A DNA stretch of 64,000 nucleotides from Mesorhizobium sp. M2E.F.Ca.ET.219.01.1.1 (GCF_004016445.2 NZ_SADT02000001.1:1407630-1471629), one strand, 5' to 3'. Shown: positions 7,884-18,578, counted from the stretch's first letter. The notes: generated from the letters alone by a model not told the origin. Made by a program: numbers and translations.

Positions 7884-10616
7884 CTACCCAGTCCAACCCA
7901 AGCCGGCCGAGATACAGTTGATCGATACCAGCAGAGCGTCGGTCGCCCGCTTCCGATCCGCTGTGCCGCTGCTTGCGCGGACCTCACCCAGCAGATCGAC
8001 CTGCAGGCGGTGGATGTCGTCCATCTGCCGGCGCAGATTGTCGAAGCGCCGCTTGAACATCGGGAAGCGCGCGGAAAGATCGCCGCCCGTGAGGTCGCCG
8101 ATAAGGCGTCGCGTCAGCTCATATTCGGCGGCGATGCGGGCGTGGATTCGACTGGCCGCATCTTTGTCGGACACCAGGCCGGCATAGAGCCCGGCGATCT
8201 CCATGTCGGACTGGTAAAGCGTCTTTTCGGCCTCGTCGACGATCAGGCGAAAGAAGCGCGAGTGCTCGAACATGCGGGCCAGAAGCTCGCGTCCGGCCTC
8301 GCCGCGCACCGTGACGAAGGCGCTCAGCGCGCTGCCGATGCCGTACCAGCCGGTCAAAAGGTGACGGTTCTGGCTCCAGGCGAACACCCATGGAATGGCG
8401 CGCAGGTCGGCAATGCCGCTGGCGCCGAAACGGCGGTCCGGCCGCGAGCCCATTTTCAAGAGCGCCAGTTCGGCGATCGGGCTCGCCTGGTTGAAATAAT
8501 CGAGGAAGCCGGGCTCGGCCATCAATCCGGCGTAGGATGCCTGTGACATGCCGGCCAGCGCTTCCAGCGCCTCGTCGAACTCCGGTGATTCCTTTGTCTC
8601 AGTATCGCCGCTAGATCGGACACCGTGCGCCAGCACGGCGGCGGCGAGAACCTCGAGCTGGTTGAGGCCGGTGCCGCGATTGGCGAATTTCGACGACACG
8701 ACCTCGCCCTGCTCGGTCACCCGCATGGCTCCGGCGACGGTGCCCTGCGGCTGCGCCGCGATCGCGCGGCCGGTCGGCGCGCCGCCACGGCTGACGGAGC
8801 CGCCGCGGCCGTGGAAGAAGCTGATCCTGATGTTGTGCTTGCGGCCGATGGCGGCGAGGCGCTTTTGCGCTTTTGCCAGTTCCCAATTGGAAGCGAGGAA
8901 GCCGCCGTCCTTGTTGGAATCGGAATAGCCAAGCATGATTTCCTGGCGCGCGCCGAAATCGCGTACCGTGCGCCGCACCAGCGAAACGCCGAGCAGCCCG
9001 TTCAGGATAGCAGGGGCGGCCCGCAGGTCGGCGATGGTCTCGAACAACGGCACGATCCGCAGACTGATCGTGCCACTGCCGGGCGCGGTCGATAGGCCGC
9101 AATATTGCGCCAGCAGGTAGACCGCGAGCAGATCGTCGGCAGAGCGGGTCATGCTGAGCACGAAGGAACCGATCGCGTCGGCATCGGAGCCCGAGATCTG
9201 CCTGGCGATAACCGAAAATGTCGACAGCAGTTCGGCTGCTTCCGACGAGAGCCGCCCTTCGTCGATCTCCAGCCGCTCACCCTGGGTGAGCGCTGCGCGA
9301 ATGCGCGCCGACCATTGCGGCGTGCCGGGGACGACGGGATCGGCCGGGTCCATCAGCGCGAACAGTTCGGCCAGCACCCGGTTGACGACCGTGGAGTTCT
9401 GCCGGATGTCGAGCGAGATGGTGCGGAAACCAAAACTTCCGACCTGCCAAAGCAGCGGCTGGATGAAGCGCCTGGCCACCGCGCGCCCGCCGATCGCTTC
9501 GAGAACCGAAGACAGCGCGCTCAGATCGGCGCGAAACGCCTCGGCGGACAGGTACGCCGCCTCGCCACCGTCGCGCGTGGCGACCAACCGGGCAAGCAGG
9601 GCCGAAGCGAATTGGCGCAGCGGTTCGTCGGGGTTGCGCGCGGCGATCTCTTGCGCATCGCCGCTCTTCTCAAGCGCGGTTTGCAGCACCGGCTTGAAGC
9701 TCGCCGGCAGCTCGATGACGTTCGAGCTGGCGCTGAGCACCGACACCAGCCGCTGCACCTGCGCCAGGTACCAGCCGATGGCGGTGTCGCGGTATTCGGC
9801 CATGGCGTGAGCGGTGACTTCGGCCGTCACATTGGGGTTGCCGTCGCGGTCGCCGCCGATCCACGAGGCATAGCGCATGAAGGAGGGAATCTTGATCGAC
9901 TCGCCCGGGTAGTGGCGTTCGAAGGCGCTCTGAAGCTTGCCATAAAGCTGCGGCGTTGCCTCGAAGATGACTTCACGGAAGAAATGGAGGCCCCAGGCGA
10001 TCTCGCGCTCGACCGTCGGGCGCTCCAGCCGCAACTCGCCGGTCATCCATAGAAGCTCGATCTCGCTCTCCAGATCGGCGACCAGCAGGTCGCGTTCGCG
10101 CGGCGCCCACCGCGGCTGGTCGAGCTCGGTTAGCTTGCGATAGATACGGCGATGGATCTCCAGCACGGTGACGCGCTTGGCCTCGGTCGGATGCGCGGTC
10201 ATGGTCGGGCCGACACAAAGCGCGTCGAGCGCCGCCTGGGCTTCCGCCGCCGAGTGGCCGGCGGCCGCCATCTCAGCGATGACGCTGGAGAACGACCCGG
10301 GCACCTCGTCGGCACCCGCGCCCTGTTCGAGTTCGCGCCGCGCCCGCATGGCCATCAGTTCATCGGCAATCGTCAGCAACTGGAACCAGACGCCGCTCGC
10401 CTGAAGCGCCGGGATGCGCTGCCCGGGGGCAAGAGAGACAAGCGACCTGCGTCCGCTCAGGACCGCGGCGATCTCGGGCTCGCGCGCCCTTGCGACCTGG
10501 AGCAGCAGGCGCAACAGCAGGCTGCGCTCGTCCTCGCGAAATTTTATGCGTTTGCTCTGTTCCAAAGCCGCTGTCCGGATAGAAATTGCTGCGCAGCTTG
10601 CCTCGAATTGCCGCAA
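7884..10616 (-). CDS. ppc: phosphoenolpyruvate carboxylase
   Basis: Carboxylates PEP to oxaloacetate, the CO2-fixing step of the serine cycle and an anaplerotic enzyme. The 910-residue product has the catalytic His motif TAHPTEAKR (His142), the PEP/bicarbonate-binding motif FFHGRGGSVSRGG, and MLGYSDSNKDGGF. The first codon is uncertain: the longest frame begins with TTG at 10616 without a clear ribosome site, and a second TTG 17 codons later is possible. No ATG occurs before residue 88, which would cut into the fold. It is the last gene of the minus-strand block sga-mcl-mtkA-mtkB-ppc, the order known from methylotrophs, 84 bases after mtkB. Confidence 0.93.
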   Translation of the reverse strand: MRQFEASCAAISIRTAALEQSKRIKFREDERSLLLRLLLQVARAREPEIAAVLSGRRSLVSLAPGQRIPALQASGVWFQLLTIADELMAMRARRELEQGAGADEVPGSFSSVIAEMAAAGHSAAEAQAALDALCVGPTMTAHPTEAKRVTVLEIHRRIYRKLTELDQPRWAPRERDLLVADLESEIELLWMTGELRLERPTVEREIAWGLHFFREVIFEATPQLYGKLQSAFERHYPGESIKIPSFMRYASWIGGDRDGNPNVTAEVTAHAMAEYRDTAIGWYLAQVQRLVSVLSASSNVIELPASFKPVLQTALEKSGDAQEIAARNPDEPLRQFASALLARLVATRDGGEAAYLSAEAFRADLSALSSVLEAIGGRAVARRFIQPLLWQVGSFGFRTISLDIRQNSTVVNRVLAELFALMDPADPVVPGTPQWSARIRAALTQGERLEIDEGRLSSEAAELLSTFSVIARQISGSDADAIGSFVLSMTRSADDLLAVYLLAQYCGLSTAPGSGTISLRIVPLFETIADLRAAPAILNGLLGVSLVRRTVRDFGARQEIMLGYSDSNKDGGFLASNWELAKAQKRLAAIGRKHNIRISFFHGRGGSVSRGGAPTGRAIAAQPQGTVAGAMRVTEQGEVVSSKFANRGTGLNQLEVLAAAVLAHGVRSSGDTETKESPEFDEALEALAGMSQASYAGLMAEPGFLDYFNQASPIAELALLKMGSRPDRRFGASGIADLRAIPWVFAWSQNRHLLTGWYGIGSALSAFVTVRGEAGRELLARMFEHSRFFRLIVDEAEKTLYQSDMEIAGLYAGLVSDKDAASRIHARIAAEYELTRRLIGDLTGGDLSARFPMFKRRFDNLRRQMDDIHRLQVDLLGEVRASSGTADRKRATDALLVSINCISAGLGWTG

Positions 10617-10700
10617 GGCGAGCCGATCGGGTGCCGGCGATCGCGAAGATCGCCCGCCGGCTTCACATTCCGCTTTCCGCGACTTTCGCCTGGCCGGCCG

Positions 10701-11600
<900 letters not shown>

Positions 11601-11614
11601 TTTCTCGACCTCCC

Positions 11615-12802
11615 TCAGGCTGCTTTTTTATTCTTGGTGGCTTCGCGCCAGGCGGCGACGGCCTTTTCGGCGGCCTCGGCCAGCGTGTCGGCGACAATCA
11701 CCTTCTCGCCGGAATCGGCCAGGATCTTGCGGCCTTCCTCGACCTTGGTGCCGGACAGGCGCACCACCAGCGGCACGTCGACGCCGACCTCGCGGATCGC
11801 CTTGATGACGCCCTCGGCCACCCAGTCGCAGCGGTTGATGCCGGCGAAGATGTTGACCAGGATCGCCTCGACATTCTTGTCGCCCAGCACCGCGCGGAAG
11901 GATTTCGCCACCCGCTCCGGCGAGGCGCCGCCGCCGATGTCGAGGAAATTGGCCGGCTCGCCGCCGGCGATCTTGATCATGTCCATCGTCGCCATGGCGA
12001 GGCCGGCGCCGTTGATGATGCAGCCGATATTGCCGTCCAGGCCGACATAGGAGAGGCCGCGGTCGCTGGCGAAGGTCTCACGCGGGTCTTCCTGGCTTTT
12101 GTCGCGCAGCTCGGAGATTTCCGGACGGCGGAACAGCGCGTTCTCGTCGAACGACATTTTTGCGTCGAGCGCGACCAGGCTGCCGTCGCGCGTCACCACC
12201 AGCGGATTGATCTCCAGCATCGAGGCGTCGTAGTCGCGGAACACCTGGTAGCAGCCGAGGATGGTTTCGGTGGCCTTGCCGATCAAATTGCTCTCGAGCC
12301 CAAGGCCGAAGGCGATCTCGCGCGCCTGAAAGCCCTGCATGCCGACGCCGGGATCGACGGTGGCGCGGATGATGGAATCCGGCTGCTTCTCGGAGATGTC
12401 CTCGATCTCCATGCCGCCGGCGGCCGAGGCCACGATCATGACGCGCTCTTCCTTCCGGTCGAGCACGAAGCCGAGATAGAGCTCCTGCGCGATGTCGACG
12501 GCTTCCTCCAGATAGAGGCGCGAGATCAGCTTGCCGCGCGGGCCGGTCTGGTGGGTCACCAGCTTGCGCCCGAGCATGGCCTCCGCTGCGTTGGAGATCT
12601 CCTCGTCATTCGAGCAGAGCTTGATGCCGCCGGCTTTGCCGCGCGCGCCGGAATGGACCTGCGCCTTCAGTACCCATTTCGAGCCACCGATCTCTCGGGC
12701 GCGGTACGTCGCCTGCTCGGGGCTGTAGGCGAGGCCGCCGCGCGGCACATGCACGCCGTGGCGGGCAAGCAGTTCCTTGGCCTGGTATTCGTGGATGTCC
12801 AT
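11615..12802 (-). CDS. mtkA: malate-CoA ligase (malate thiokinase) subunit beta
   Basis: The ATP-grasp subunit of malate thiokinase has 395 residues. It begins [17 protein letters not shown], the classic SucC-type start, and contains the ATP-grasp core and [12 protein letters not shown] near residue 290. The start at 12802 is preceded by GGGAGGACAAG; a longer frame to 12874 lacks support. It lies 19 bases after mcl and immediately before mtkB. Beta subunits of succinate and malate thiokinase are hard to separate by eye; the serine-cycle neighbourhood is the main evidence. Confidence 0.88.
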   Translation of the reverse strand: MDIHEYQAKELLARHGVHVPRGGLAYSPEQATYRAREIGGSKWVLKAQVHSGARGKAGGIKLCSNDEEISNAAEAMLGRKLVTHQTGPRGKLISRLYLEEAVDIAQELYLGFVLDRKEERVMIVASAAGGMEIEDISEKQPDSIIRATVDPGVGMQGFQAREIAFGLGLESNLIGKATETILGCYQVFRDYDASMLEINPLVVTRDGSLVALDAKMSFDENALFRRPEISELRDKSQEDPRETFASDRGLSYVGLDGNIGCIINGAGLAMATMDMIKIAGGEPANFLDIGGGASPERVAKSFRAVLGDKNVEAILVNIFAGINRCDWVAEGVIKAIREVGVDVPLVVRLSGTKVEEGRKILADSGEKVIVADTLAEAAEKAVAAWREATKNKKAA

Positions 12803-12821
12803 CTTGTCCTCCCGGTATTTT

Positions 12822-13775
12822 CTACTGCGCGGCGGCGTGTGCCCGCTCGATCGCCTCGTTGACCCCCAGCACATTGCGCGCCATGCGTTCCGACGCGGCG
12901 TCGATCATCTTGCCGTCGAGCGCGGCCGCGCCCTTGCCGGCCGCCTCGGCCTCCTTCAGCACCTCGAGGATGCGGCGGGCGCGCGTGACCTCTTTCTCAG
13001 GCGGCGAGAACACGTCGTTAGCCAAAGCGATCTGCGAAGGGTGGATCGCCCATTTGCCTTCGATGCCGAGCGCCGCGGCGCGCCTGGCGGCCGCCTTGTA
13101 GCCTTCCGGATCGGAGAAATCGCCGAACGGCCCATCGATGGCGCGCAAGCCATAGGCACGGCAGGCGACGGTCATGCGCGACAAAGCGAAATGCCACTGG
13201 TCACCTGGATAGTCGGGATTGAGCCCGCCGATGTTGACGGTGCGCGCCTTGTTGCTGGCGGCATAGTCGGCGACGCCGAAATGCATCGCTTCGAGACGCC
13301 CCGGCGTGGCGGCGATCGCCTCGACATTGGCCATGCCGAGCGCCGTCTCGATCAGCGCTTCCAGGCCGACACGGGTCTTGAAACCCTTGGCCATCTCGAT
13401 CTGGTTGACCATGGCCTCGACCATGTAGAGGTCCGCGGGAACGCCGACCTTCGGCACCAGGATGGTGTCCAGACGGTCGCCGGCCTGTTCCATGACGTCG
13501 ACGACGTCGCGGTACATGTAATGGGTGTCGAGGCCGTTGATGCGGACTGAGACGGTCTTGCCCTTGGCACGCCAGTCGATGTCGTTCAGCGCCTGGATGA
13601 TGTTCTTACGGGCGCGCTCCTTGTCGGGCGGCGCGACGGCGTCCTCGATGTCGAGGAAGACGAAGTCGGCGGCGCTGTTTGCCGCCTTGTCGATCATCTC
13701 CGGGCTGGAGCCCGGCACGGCCAGCTCGCTGCGCTGGAGCCGCAGCTTCTTCAGGTGGTTGATGGTGTGGCTCAT
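12822..13775 (-). CDS. mcl: L-malyl-CoA/beta-methylmalyl-CoA lyase
   Basis: HpcH/HpaI-type CoA-ester lyase of 317 residues that cleaves malyl-CoA to acetyl-CoA and glyoxylate. Conserved segments include [17 protein letters not shown] (CoA site), [10 protein letters not shown] (about 39-48, with the Glu-Asp metal pair), LVPKVG, the second acidic motif VGLEALIET, and KWAIHPSQI toward the end. Its position between sga and mtkA closes the serine-cycle reaction order: malate to malyl-CoA to glyoxylate. The same enzyme could also act in the ethylmalonyl-CoA route. The start follows GAGGAGCG. Confidence 0.93.
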   Translation of the reverse strand: MSHTINHLKKLRLQRSELAVPGSSPEMIDKAANSAADFVFLDIEDAVAPPDKERARKNIIQALNDIDWRAKGKTVSVRINGLDTHYMYRDVVDVMEQAGDRLDTILVPKVGVPADLYMVEAMVNQIEMAKGFKTRVGLEALIETALGMANVEAIAATPGRLEAMHFGVADYAASNKARTVNIGGLNPDYPGDQWHFALSRMTVACRAYGLRAIDGPFGDFSDPEGYKAAARRAAALGIEGKWAIHPSQIALANDVFSPPEKEVTRARRILEVLKEAEAAGKGAAALDGKMIDAASERMARNVLGVNEAIERAHAAAQ

Positions 13776-13785
13776 GGTCCGCTCC

Positions 13786-14976
13786 TCACGCCGCCTTGGC
13801 GACCGGCATGTCGGCGGTGCGGCGGAAGTGCTCGATCGCCGCCGCCACGCCCGAGCCCGGCGCCAAGCGTACGCCGCAGTCGAGCAGCGTCATTTCGGCG
13901 GCCGACAGCGAGGCCAGCACCATCACCTCGTTCAGCCAGCCGAGATGGCCGATGCGGAAGACCTTGCCGGCAACCTTGTTGAGGCCGCCGCCGAGCGATG
14001 TCTGGTAGGCGTTGTAGGCGCGCTTGACGACGTTGGCGCTGTCGATGCCTTCCGGCACCAGGATGGCGCTGACCGTGTCGGAGTGCCATTGCGGCGCCTT
14101 GGCGCAAAGCTTCAGGCCCCAAGCGTCGACCGCCTTGCGCACGCCTTCGGCGAGGCGATGGTGGCGGGCGAAGATGTTTTCCAATCCTTCCTCAGCGATG
14201 AGGTCGAGCGAGGCGCGCAGGCCGCGCAGCAGCTGCGTCGCCGGCGTGTAGGGGAAATAGCCGGTGTCGTTGGTGCGGATCATGTCCTCGAAGGAGAAGT
14301 AGCAATGCCGGTGCGTCGCGACCCGCGAAGCGGCAAGCGCCTTCTGGCTGACCGACAGGAAGCCGAGACCGGCCGGCAGCATGAAGCCCTTCTGCGAACC
14401 GCTGACGGCGCAGTCGACGCGCCATTCGTCCTGACGGAAATCGATCGAGCCGATCGAGGAGACGCCGTCGACGAAAAGGAGCGCTGGGTGGTTCGCCGCG
14501 TCGAGCGCGGCGCGGCAGCCGGCGATGTCGCTGGTGACGCCGGTCGCGGTCTCGTTCTGGGTGCAGAAGACGGCCTTGATGCGGTGCGCCTTGTCGGCGC
14601 GAAGCTTCTCGGCATAGAGGTCGAGCGGAACGCCGGTGCCCCACTCGCAGTCGATGACGTCGACCTCGAAGCCGAGGCGCTCGGCCATGTCGACCCACAG
14701 ATGCGAGAACTGGCCGAAGCGCGACATCAGCACCTTGTCGCCGGGGCTGAGCACGTTGGTCATCGCCGCTTCCCAGGCGCCGGTGCCGGAGGAAGGATAG
14801 ATGAAGACGCGGCCGGTCTCGTTTTTGAAGACCCGTTTGATGTCCTCGAACAGCGGCAGCGTCAGGTTGGGGAAGGAGGAGGCGCGCATATCCTCCATCG
14901 GCAGGTTCATGGCCTGCCGAACCTGCTCGGGAATGTTGGTGGGCCCCGGGATGAAAAGATGCGTGAACCCAGCCAT
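13786..14976 (-). CDS. sga: serine-glyoxylate aminotransferase
   Basis: A class V PLP aminotransferase of 396 residues that converts serine plus glyoxylate to hydroxypyruvate plus glycine, regenerating the glycine acceptor for C1 units. The Schiff-base Lys196 sits in SGSQKGFMLP, the PLP Asp170 in FVDGVSS, and the N-terminal FIPGPTNIPEQV is typical of the family. The start follows GGAGGAG. It is the first gene of the serine-cycle block, with mcl 10 bases downstream and a LuxR-type regulator 133 bases upstream on the same strand. Confidence 0.93.
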   Translation of the reverse strand: MAGFTHLFIPGPTNIPEQVRQAMNLPMEDMRASSFPNLTLPLFEDIKRVFKNETGRVFIYPSSGTGAWEAAMTNVLSPGDKVLMSRFGQFSHLWVDMAERLGFEVDVIDCEWGTGVPLDLYAEKLRADKAHRIKAVFCTQNETATGVTSDIAGCRAALDAANHPALLFVDGVSSIGSIDFRQDEWRVDCAVSGSQKGFMLPAGLGFLSVSQKALAASRVATHRHCYFSFEDMIRTNDTGYFPYTPATQLLRGLRASLDLIAEEGLENIFARHHRLAEGVRKAVDAWGLKLCAKAPQWHSDTVSAILVPEGIDSANVVKRAYNAYQTSLGGGLNKVAGKVFRIGHLGWLNEVMVLASLSAAEMTLLDCGVRLAPGSGVAAAIEHFRRTADMPVAKAA

Positions 14977-15083
14977 GCGCGAAACTCCTCCGATCGTTGG
15001 GATTGTGGAGGAATTCTCATTTTGAACAGGCTCGCCAACAACACCTTGCCGGGTAAGTTGTTGGCCCTTGCGGGTGGGATGGT

Positions 15084-15124
15084 CCTACCCGATTGGCGAC
15101 CTCGGCGGCCTACCCGATAGGCGA
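15084..15124. promoter_or_regulatory. paired direct repeats between the LuxR-type gene and sga
   Basis: CCTACCCGATTGGCGA (15084-15099) is repeated as CCTACCCGATAGGCGA (15109-15124), one mismatch in 16, 25 bases apart. The first copy is also part of an imperfect palindrome with the preceding CGGGTGGGA. They lie upstream of sga, and the second copy covers the last codons of the regulator. They look like operator sites, possibly for that regulator. Confidence 0.5.
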
Positions 15125-15781
15125 TTTCGAGTTGCGGCGCTTCTCGCTGGAATAGAGCGCGACGGCCATGGCGCGGTTGCGCACGTCGAGCTTATCGTAG
15201 AGATTCTTCAGGTGGTACTTCACCGTGTTCTCGGAAATCCCTGTGCGCGTGGCGATCTGCAAATTGGTCCAGCCGTCGGACAGCACCGCCAGCAACTCGC
15301 GCTCGCGCACGGTAAGCCGGGATAGAGGCGTGTCGTTGACCTTGTTGATGTCGATATAGGGGATGCAGATGCGGCCATGCGCGACGGCCAGGATCGTCTC
15401 GAAGATCACCGGCGGATCGTCGAACTGGAAGCAATAGCCTTGAGCGCCTAGGCGCACGCATTGCTTCAGGATGCCGATGTCGTGGTCGTTGGAGAAAACG
15501 GTGATGCGCACGCCAAGCTGGCGGCTCTGAACTTCCGTGAGCACATCGGCGCCATCCATGTCGGCGAGCTTCCAGCCGACGACTGCGACATCGAACTGTG
15601 TGCCGGCGGCCAGTTCCAGGAACTGCGCGCCGCTGTGCATGGTCCCGAGCAAATCGAAGCGGCCGTCGCATTCCAGCATTTCACGCAGCGCCGAAACGAC
15701 GAAAGGATTGCGTTCGGCGACGACGACGCGAACGCGCCGCTCGGCAGTTCCTTCGCTCGTCTTTCCAGACTTGATGTTCAA
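15110..15781 (-). CDS. LuxR/NarL-type regulator with degenerate receiver domain
   Basis: A 223-residue two-domain regulator: an N-terminal receiver-like domain (about 16-135) and a LuxR helix-turn-helix (about 152-213, with LTVRERELLAVLSDG and ISENTVKYHLKNLYDKL). The residues needed for phosphotransfer are missing: the phospho-acceptor position is Gly69 (VVGWKLADMDG), the acidic pair is Glu23-Arg24, and the conserved Lys is Gln119. It therefore cannot be a normal response regulator and may sense a metabolite or act constitutively. It sits directly upstream of, and on the same strand as, sga-mcl-mtkAB-ppc, suggesting it controls serine-cycle expression. No sensor kinase is adjacent. Confidence 0.85.
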   Translation of the reverse strand: MNIKSGKTSEGTAERRVRVVVAERNPFVVSALREMLECDGRFDLLGTMHSGAQFLELAAGTQFDVAVVGWKLADMDGADVLTEVQSRQLGVRITVFSNDHDIGILKQCVRLGAQGYCFQFDDPPVIFETILAVAHGRICIPYIDINKVNDTPLSRLTVRERELLAVLSDGWTNLQIATRTGISENTVKYHLKNLYDKLDVRNRAMAVALYSSEKRRNSKSPIG

Positions 15782-16142
15782 GGGCAGCGTTTGTCCTCGG
15801 AGCGTTTGGCGATTGCGCTGATCCTGCTGGATCGTCGATCATGACAATTCTGCCTCAACGGGGAAGGGGTGCTCTTTCCCCAGCGACATGCGCTGTCGCG
15901 TCGGCTGGAGGGATTGTCACAGCCGCGACGCATAGTGAGCCAGCGACTCCGTGGGCAAGATCGCCGCGATATTTCTTCGGCTATTCCGGGCTCTAGCGTG
16001 ACATCTTCCCAAGACGAATCCTAATGCCGCGCTATCTGCCGCAAAGGTCTGGGATTTCTCCGAAAGCGGTTTCCCGTTCTTGGAGTCATGCGCTAGACCT
16101 GATTTTGAACCCTTTCCGAATCCCTGTTGGCGGGAGGCGCCG
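15782..16142. other. 361-base divergent intergenic region with two adjacent hairpins
   Basis: No gene is visible between the LuxR-type gene (minus) and mgtE (plus). Two perfect hairpins lie side by side: GGGGAA / TTCCCC (15860-15881) and GCGACA / TGTCGC (15883-15899). They may be part of either leader. I looked for an M-box-like arrangement in front of mgtE and could not recognise one. Confidence 0.4.
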
Positions 16143-17561
16143 GTGGAAGGCCAGGACAGAGAGATGACCGGCCCCGCGCACGCCGATGAGCATCACGCCG
16201 ACATCTATGGCGAGGACGGCGCCGTGCGCGCCGCCTTCCTTGCCCAGATCGGCGCGGCGATCGCCGACCGCGACACGATCACCCTCAAGCGCGAAGTCGA
16301 CGACCTGCACCAGTCGGAACTCGGCGACGTGCTGGAGGCGCTGCATCCCGAACAGCGCCGCGCGCTGGTGGGGTTGCTCGGCTCCGATTTCGACTTCTCC
16401 GCGCTGACCGAGGTCGACGAAGCGATCCGCATGGACATCGTCGACAATCTGCCCAACGCGCAGATCGCGCAGGCGGTGCAGGAGCTCGATTCCGACGACG
16501 CCGTCTACATTCTGGAAGATCTCGACCAGGAAGACCAGGACGAGATCCTGTCGCAACTGCCGTTCACCGAGCGGATCAGGCTGCGGCGCGCGCTCGATTA
16601 TCCGGAAGAGACCGCCGGCCGGCGCATGCAGACCGAGTTCGTCGCCGTGCCGCCATTCTGGACGATCGGCCAGACCATCGACTACATGCGCGAGGACAAG
16701 AACCTTCCCGATCGCTTCAGCCAGATCTTCGTCATCGACCCGAGCTTCAAGCTGCTCGGCGCCATCGACCTCGACCAGATTCTTCGCACCAAGCGCGCGG
16801 TCAAGGTCGAGGAGGTCATGCATGAGACGCTGCATGCGATCCCGGCCACAATGGACCAGGAAGAGGCGGCGCGGGAATTCGAGCAATACAATCTGCTCTC
16901 CGCCGCCGTGGTCGACGAGAACGGGCGGCTGGTCGGCGTGCTCACCATCGACGACGTGGTGGACGTCATCCAGGAGGAGGCGGAGGAAGACCTGTTGCGC
17001 ATGGGCGGCGTCGGCGACGAAGAGCTGTCGGATACCGTGCTCGCCACGTCGCGCTCGCGCGTGCCGTGGCTGCTGGTCAATCTGTTGACCGCCTTTTTGG
17101 CCGCTTCGGTCATCGGCCTGTTCGACCATACGATCGAGCATATCGTGGCGCTGGCCGTGCTGATGCCGATCGTCGCCGGCATGGGCGGCAATGCCGGCTC
17201 GCAGACCATGACGGTGACCGTGCGCGCGCTGGCGACCAGGGACCTCGACATCTACAACGCCGCCCGCATCATCCGCCGCGAGCTCGGCGTGGGGTTCATC
17301 AATGGCGTGGTGTTTGCCGTGCTGATCGGCATGGTCGCCGGTTTCTGGTTCCGCGACGCCAATCTGGGCGGCATCATCGGGGCGGCGATGATCATCAATA
17401 TGTTTGCCGCCGCACTTGCCGGGATCCTGATCCCGCTGGTTCTCGACCGTTTCAAGATCGATCCGGCAGTGGCCTCGGCGGTCTTCGTCACCACGGTCAC
17501 CGACTGCGTCGGCTTCTTCGCCTTCCTTGGGCTGGCGACGTGGTGGTTTAGAGTGCCCTAA
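16143..17561 (+). CDS. mgtE: magnesium transporter MgtE
   Basis: A magnesium channel/transporter of about 472 residues: cytosolic N domain of repeated helices (about 20-130, LHPEQRRALVGLL, LDSDDAVYILEDLD), two CBS domains (about 135-255, with VVDENGRLVGVLTIDDVVDV), then five membrane helices (about 285-472), including the pore motif GNAGSQT. I chose GTG at 16143, preceded by GGGAGG; ATG at 16164 (seven codons in) is a fair alternative with an AGGACAGAG site. It seems to be transcribed alone. Regulation is expected by Mg2+ binding to the N and CBS domains, as in the family. Confidence 0.92.
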   Translation: MEGQDREMTGPAHADEHHADIYGEDGAVRAAFLAQIGAAIADRDTITLKREVDDLHQSELGDVLEALHPEQRRALVGLLGSDFDFSALTEVDEAIRMDIVDNLPNAQIAQAVQELDSDDAVYILEDLDQEDQDEILSQLPFTERIRLRRALDYPEETAGRRMQTEFVAVPPFWTIGQTIDYMREDKNLPDRFSQIFVIDPSFKLLGAIDLDQILRTKRAVKVEEVMHETLHAIPATMDQEEAAREFEQYNLLSAAVVDENGRLVGVLTIDDVVDVIQEEAEEDLLRMGGVGDEELSDTVLATSRSRVPWLLVNLLTAFLAASVIGLFDHTIEHIVALAVLMPIVAGMGGNAGSQTMTVTVRALATRDLDIYNAARIIRRELGVGFINGVVFAVLIGMVAGFWFRDANLGGIIGAAMIINMFAAALAGILIPLVLDRFKIDPAVASAVFVTTVTDCVGFFAFLGLATWWFRVP

Positions 17562-17705
17562 ATCAAACACGGCGGCGTTAATTGACTTTTACGTAAATGC
17601 CGTGCGAGGTTGCCCCGGGGTCATGTGCCGATTCCGGCACGGAAGGGTCTGATTGGCGGGAAGGGCGACGCTCCAAGCGGCGGTGTCCGGACTTTGGGAG
17701 CGGGA

Positions 17706-18092
17706 ATGCGGGAATATTATACGATCACCGAGCTGACGCGCGAATTCGACGTGTCGACGCGGACGTTGCGTTTCTACGAGGACGAAGGGCTGGTGCAGCC
17801 TGTAAGGCGCGGCCGCACGCGGCTGTTTCGACCGTCCGACCGGCATCTTATCCGTCAGATCATGCGGGGAAAAAGGCTCGGCTTCTCGATCAACGAGATC
17901 CGCGAGATCATCCAGATGTACAAGGAGCCGCCCGGCGAGGTCGGCCAGCTCAAGCTAATGATTCGGCGCATCGAGGAAAAGCGCGAGGACCTGCGCCAGA
18001 AGCGCCGCGACCTGGAGGAGACGCTGGCCGAGCTCGACCAGGCCGAGGAGTCCTGCGTGGAGCGGCTGGCGGAACTGGGCGTGAATACCTAA
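17706..18092 (+). CDS. MerR-family transcriptional regulator
   Basis: The 128-residue protein has an N-terminal winged-helix DNA-binding domain (YYTITELTREFDVSTRTLRFYEDEGL, residues 4-29) and a C-terminal coiled coil (about 80-122). It lacks the cysteine pairs of metal sensors and resembles the LiuR-type MerR proteins that control branched-chain and propionyl-CoA catabolism in proteobacteria. The start at 17706 follows GGGAGCGGGA; a longer frame begins at 17610 without support. No obvious target gene is adjacent: the next genes converge on it from the other strand. Effector unknown. Confidence 0.85.
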   Translation: MREYYTITELTREFDVSTRTLRFYEDEGLVQPVRRGRTRLFRPSDRHLIRQIMRGKRLGFSINEIREIIQMYKEPPGEVGQLKLMIRRIEEKREDLRQKRRDLEETLAELDQAEESCVERLAELGVNT

Positions 18093-18098
18093 ACCCGC

Positions 18099-18578
18099 TC
18101 AGATCCAGCGCCGCACCCTCTTTGCATAGTCGCGGTATTTCTTGCCGAACTTCGCCGTCAGGATCTTTTCCTCCTTCTCGATCGCCAGTTTCTGCGTGGC
18201 GAAGGCAGCAAGGAAGGCGAAGATCAGGAACCAGGCGATGCCGGTGATGAAGGCGACGCCGATCAAGAGCAGCGTGTTGGCGAGATACATCGGGTTGCGG
18301 GTGATGCCGAAGGGACCGGACGTCACCAGATGATCGGGCTCGGCATTGGGGTCGAGCGTCGTCCTGGCCTTGAACATGGCGCGGATCGCGGTGATCCACA
18401 GCATGGCGACGCCGAACAGCGCTACCCAGCCGACGCCGAACATGAGATCGCCAAAAATGTCGCCGATCCAGGGCAGCGGGTAGAGGATGCCGAGCACGAT
18501 GCTCGCCGCGATCGCCGCGACATAGATAACCGGCGGCCAGGGAATGATCCCGTGTCTGGGCTTTGCGATGCCTGTCAT
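18099..18578 (-). CDS. isoprenylcysteine carboxyl methyltransferase-like membrane protein
   Basis: A 159-residue membrane protein with about four helices and the hallmark GPFGITRNPMYLANT (about 91-105) plus a C-terminal EEKILTAKFGKKYRDYAKRV segment. These define the PEMT/ICMT superfamily of SAM-dependent membrane methyltransferases. The bacterial members' substrates are mostly unknown; phospholipid or thiol methylation are guesses. The ATG overlaps the stop codon of the upstream gene (ATGA), so the two are translationally coupled. It converges with the MerR gene with six bases between stops. Confidence 0.85.
   Translation of the reverse strand: MTGIAKPRHGIIPWPPVIYVAAIAASIVLGILYPLPWIGDIFGDLMFGVGWVALFGVAMLWITAIRAMFKARTTLDPNAEPDHLVTSGPFGITRNPMYLANTLLLIGVAFITGIAWFLIFAFLAAFATQKLAIEKEEKILTAKFGKKYRDYAKRVRRWI

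Noticed and set aside
13525..15120. 531-codon open frame opposite sga and mcl
   Set aside because: Another antisense shadow; its composition and the intact genes on the other strand explain it.
15782..16142. Mg2+ (M-box type) riboswitch in front of mgtE
   Set aside because: Two hairpins exist but the conserved M-box segments were not found; kept only as an unassigned region.
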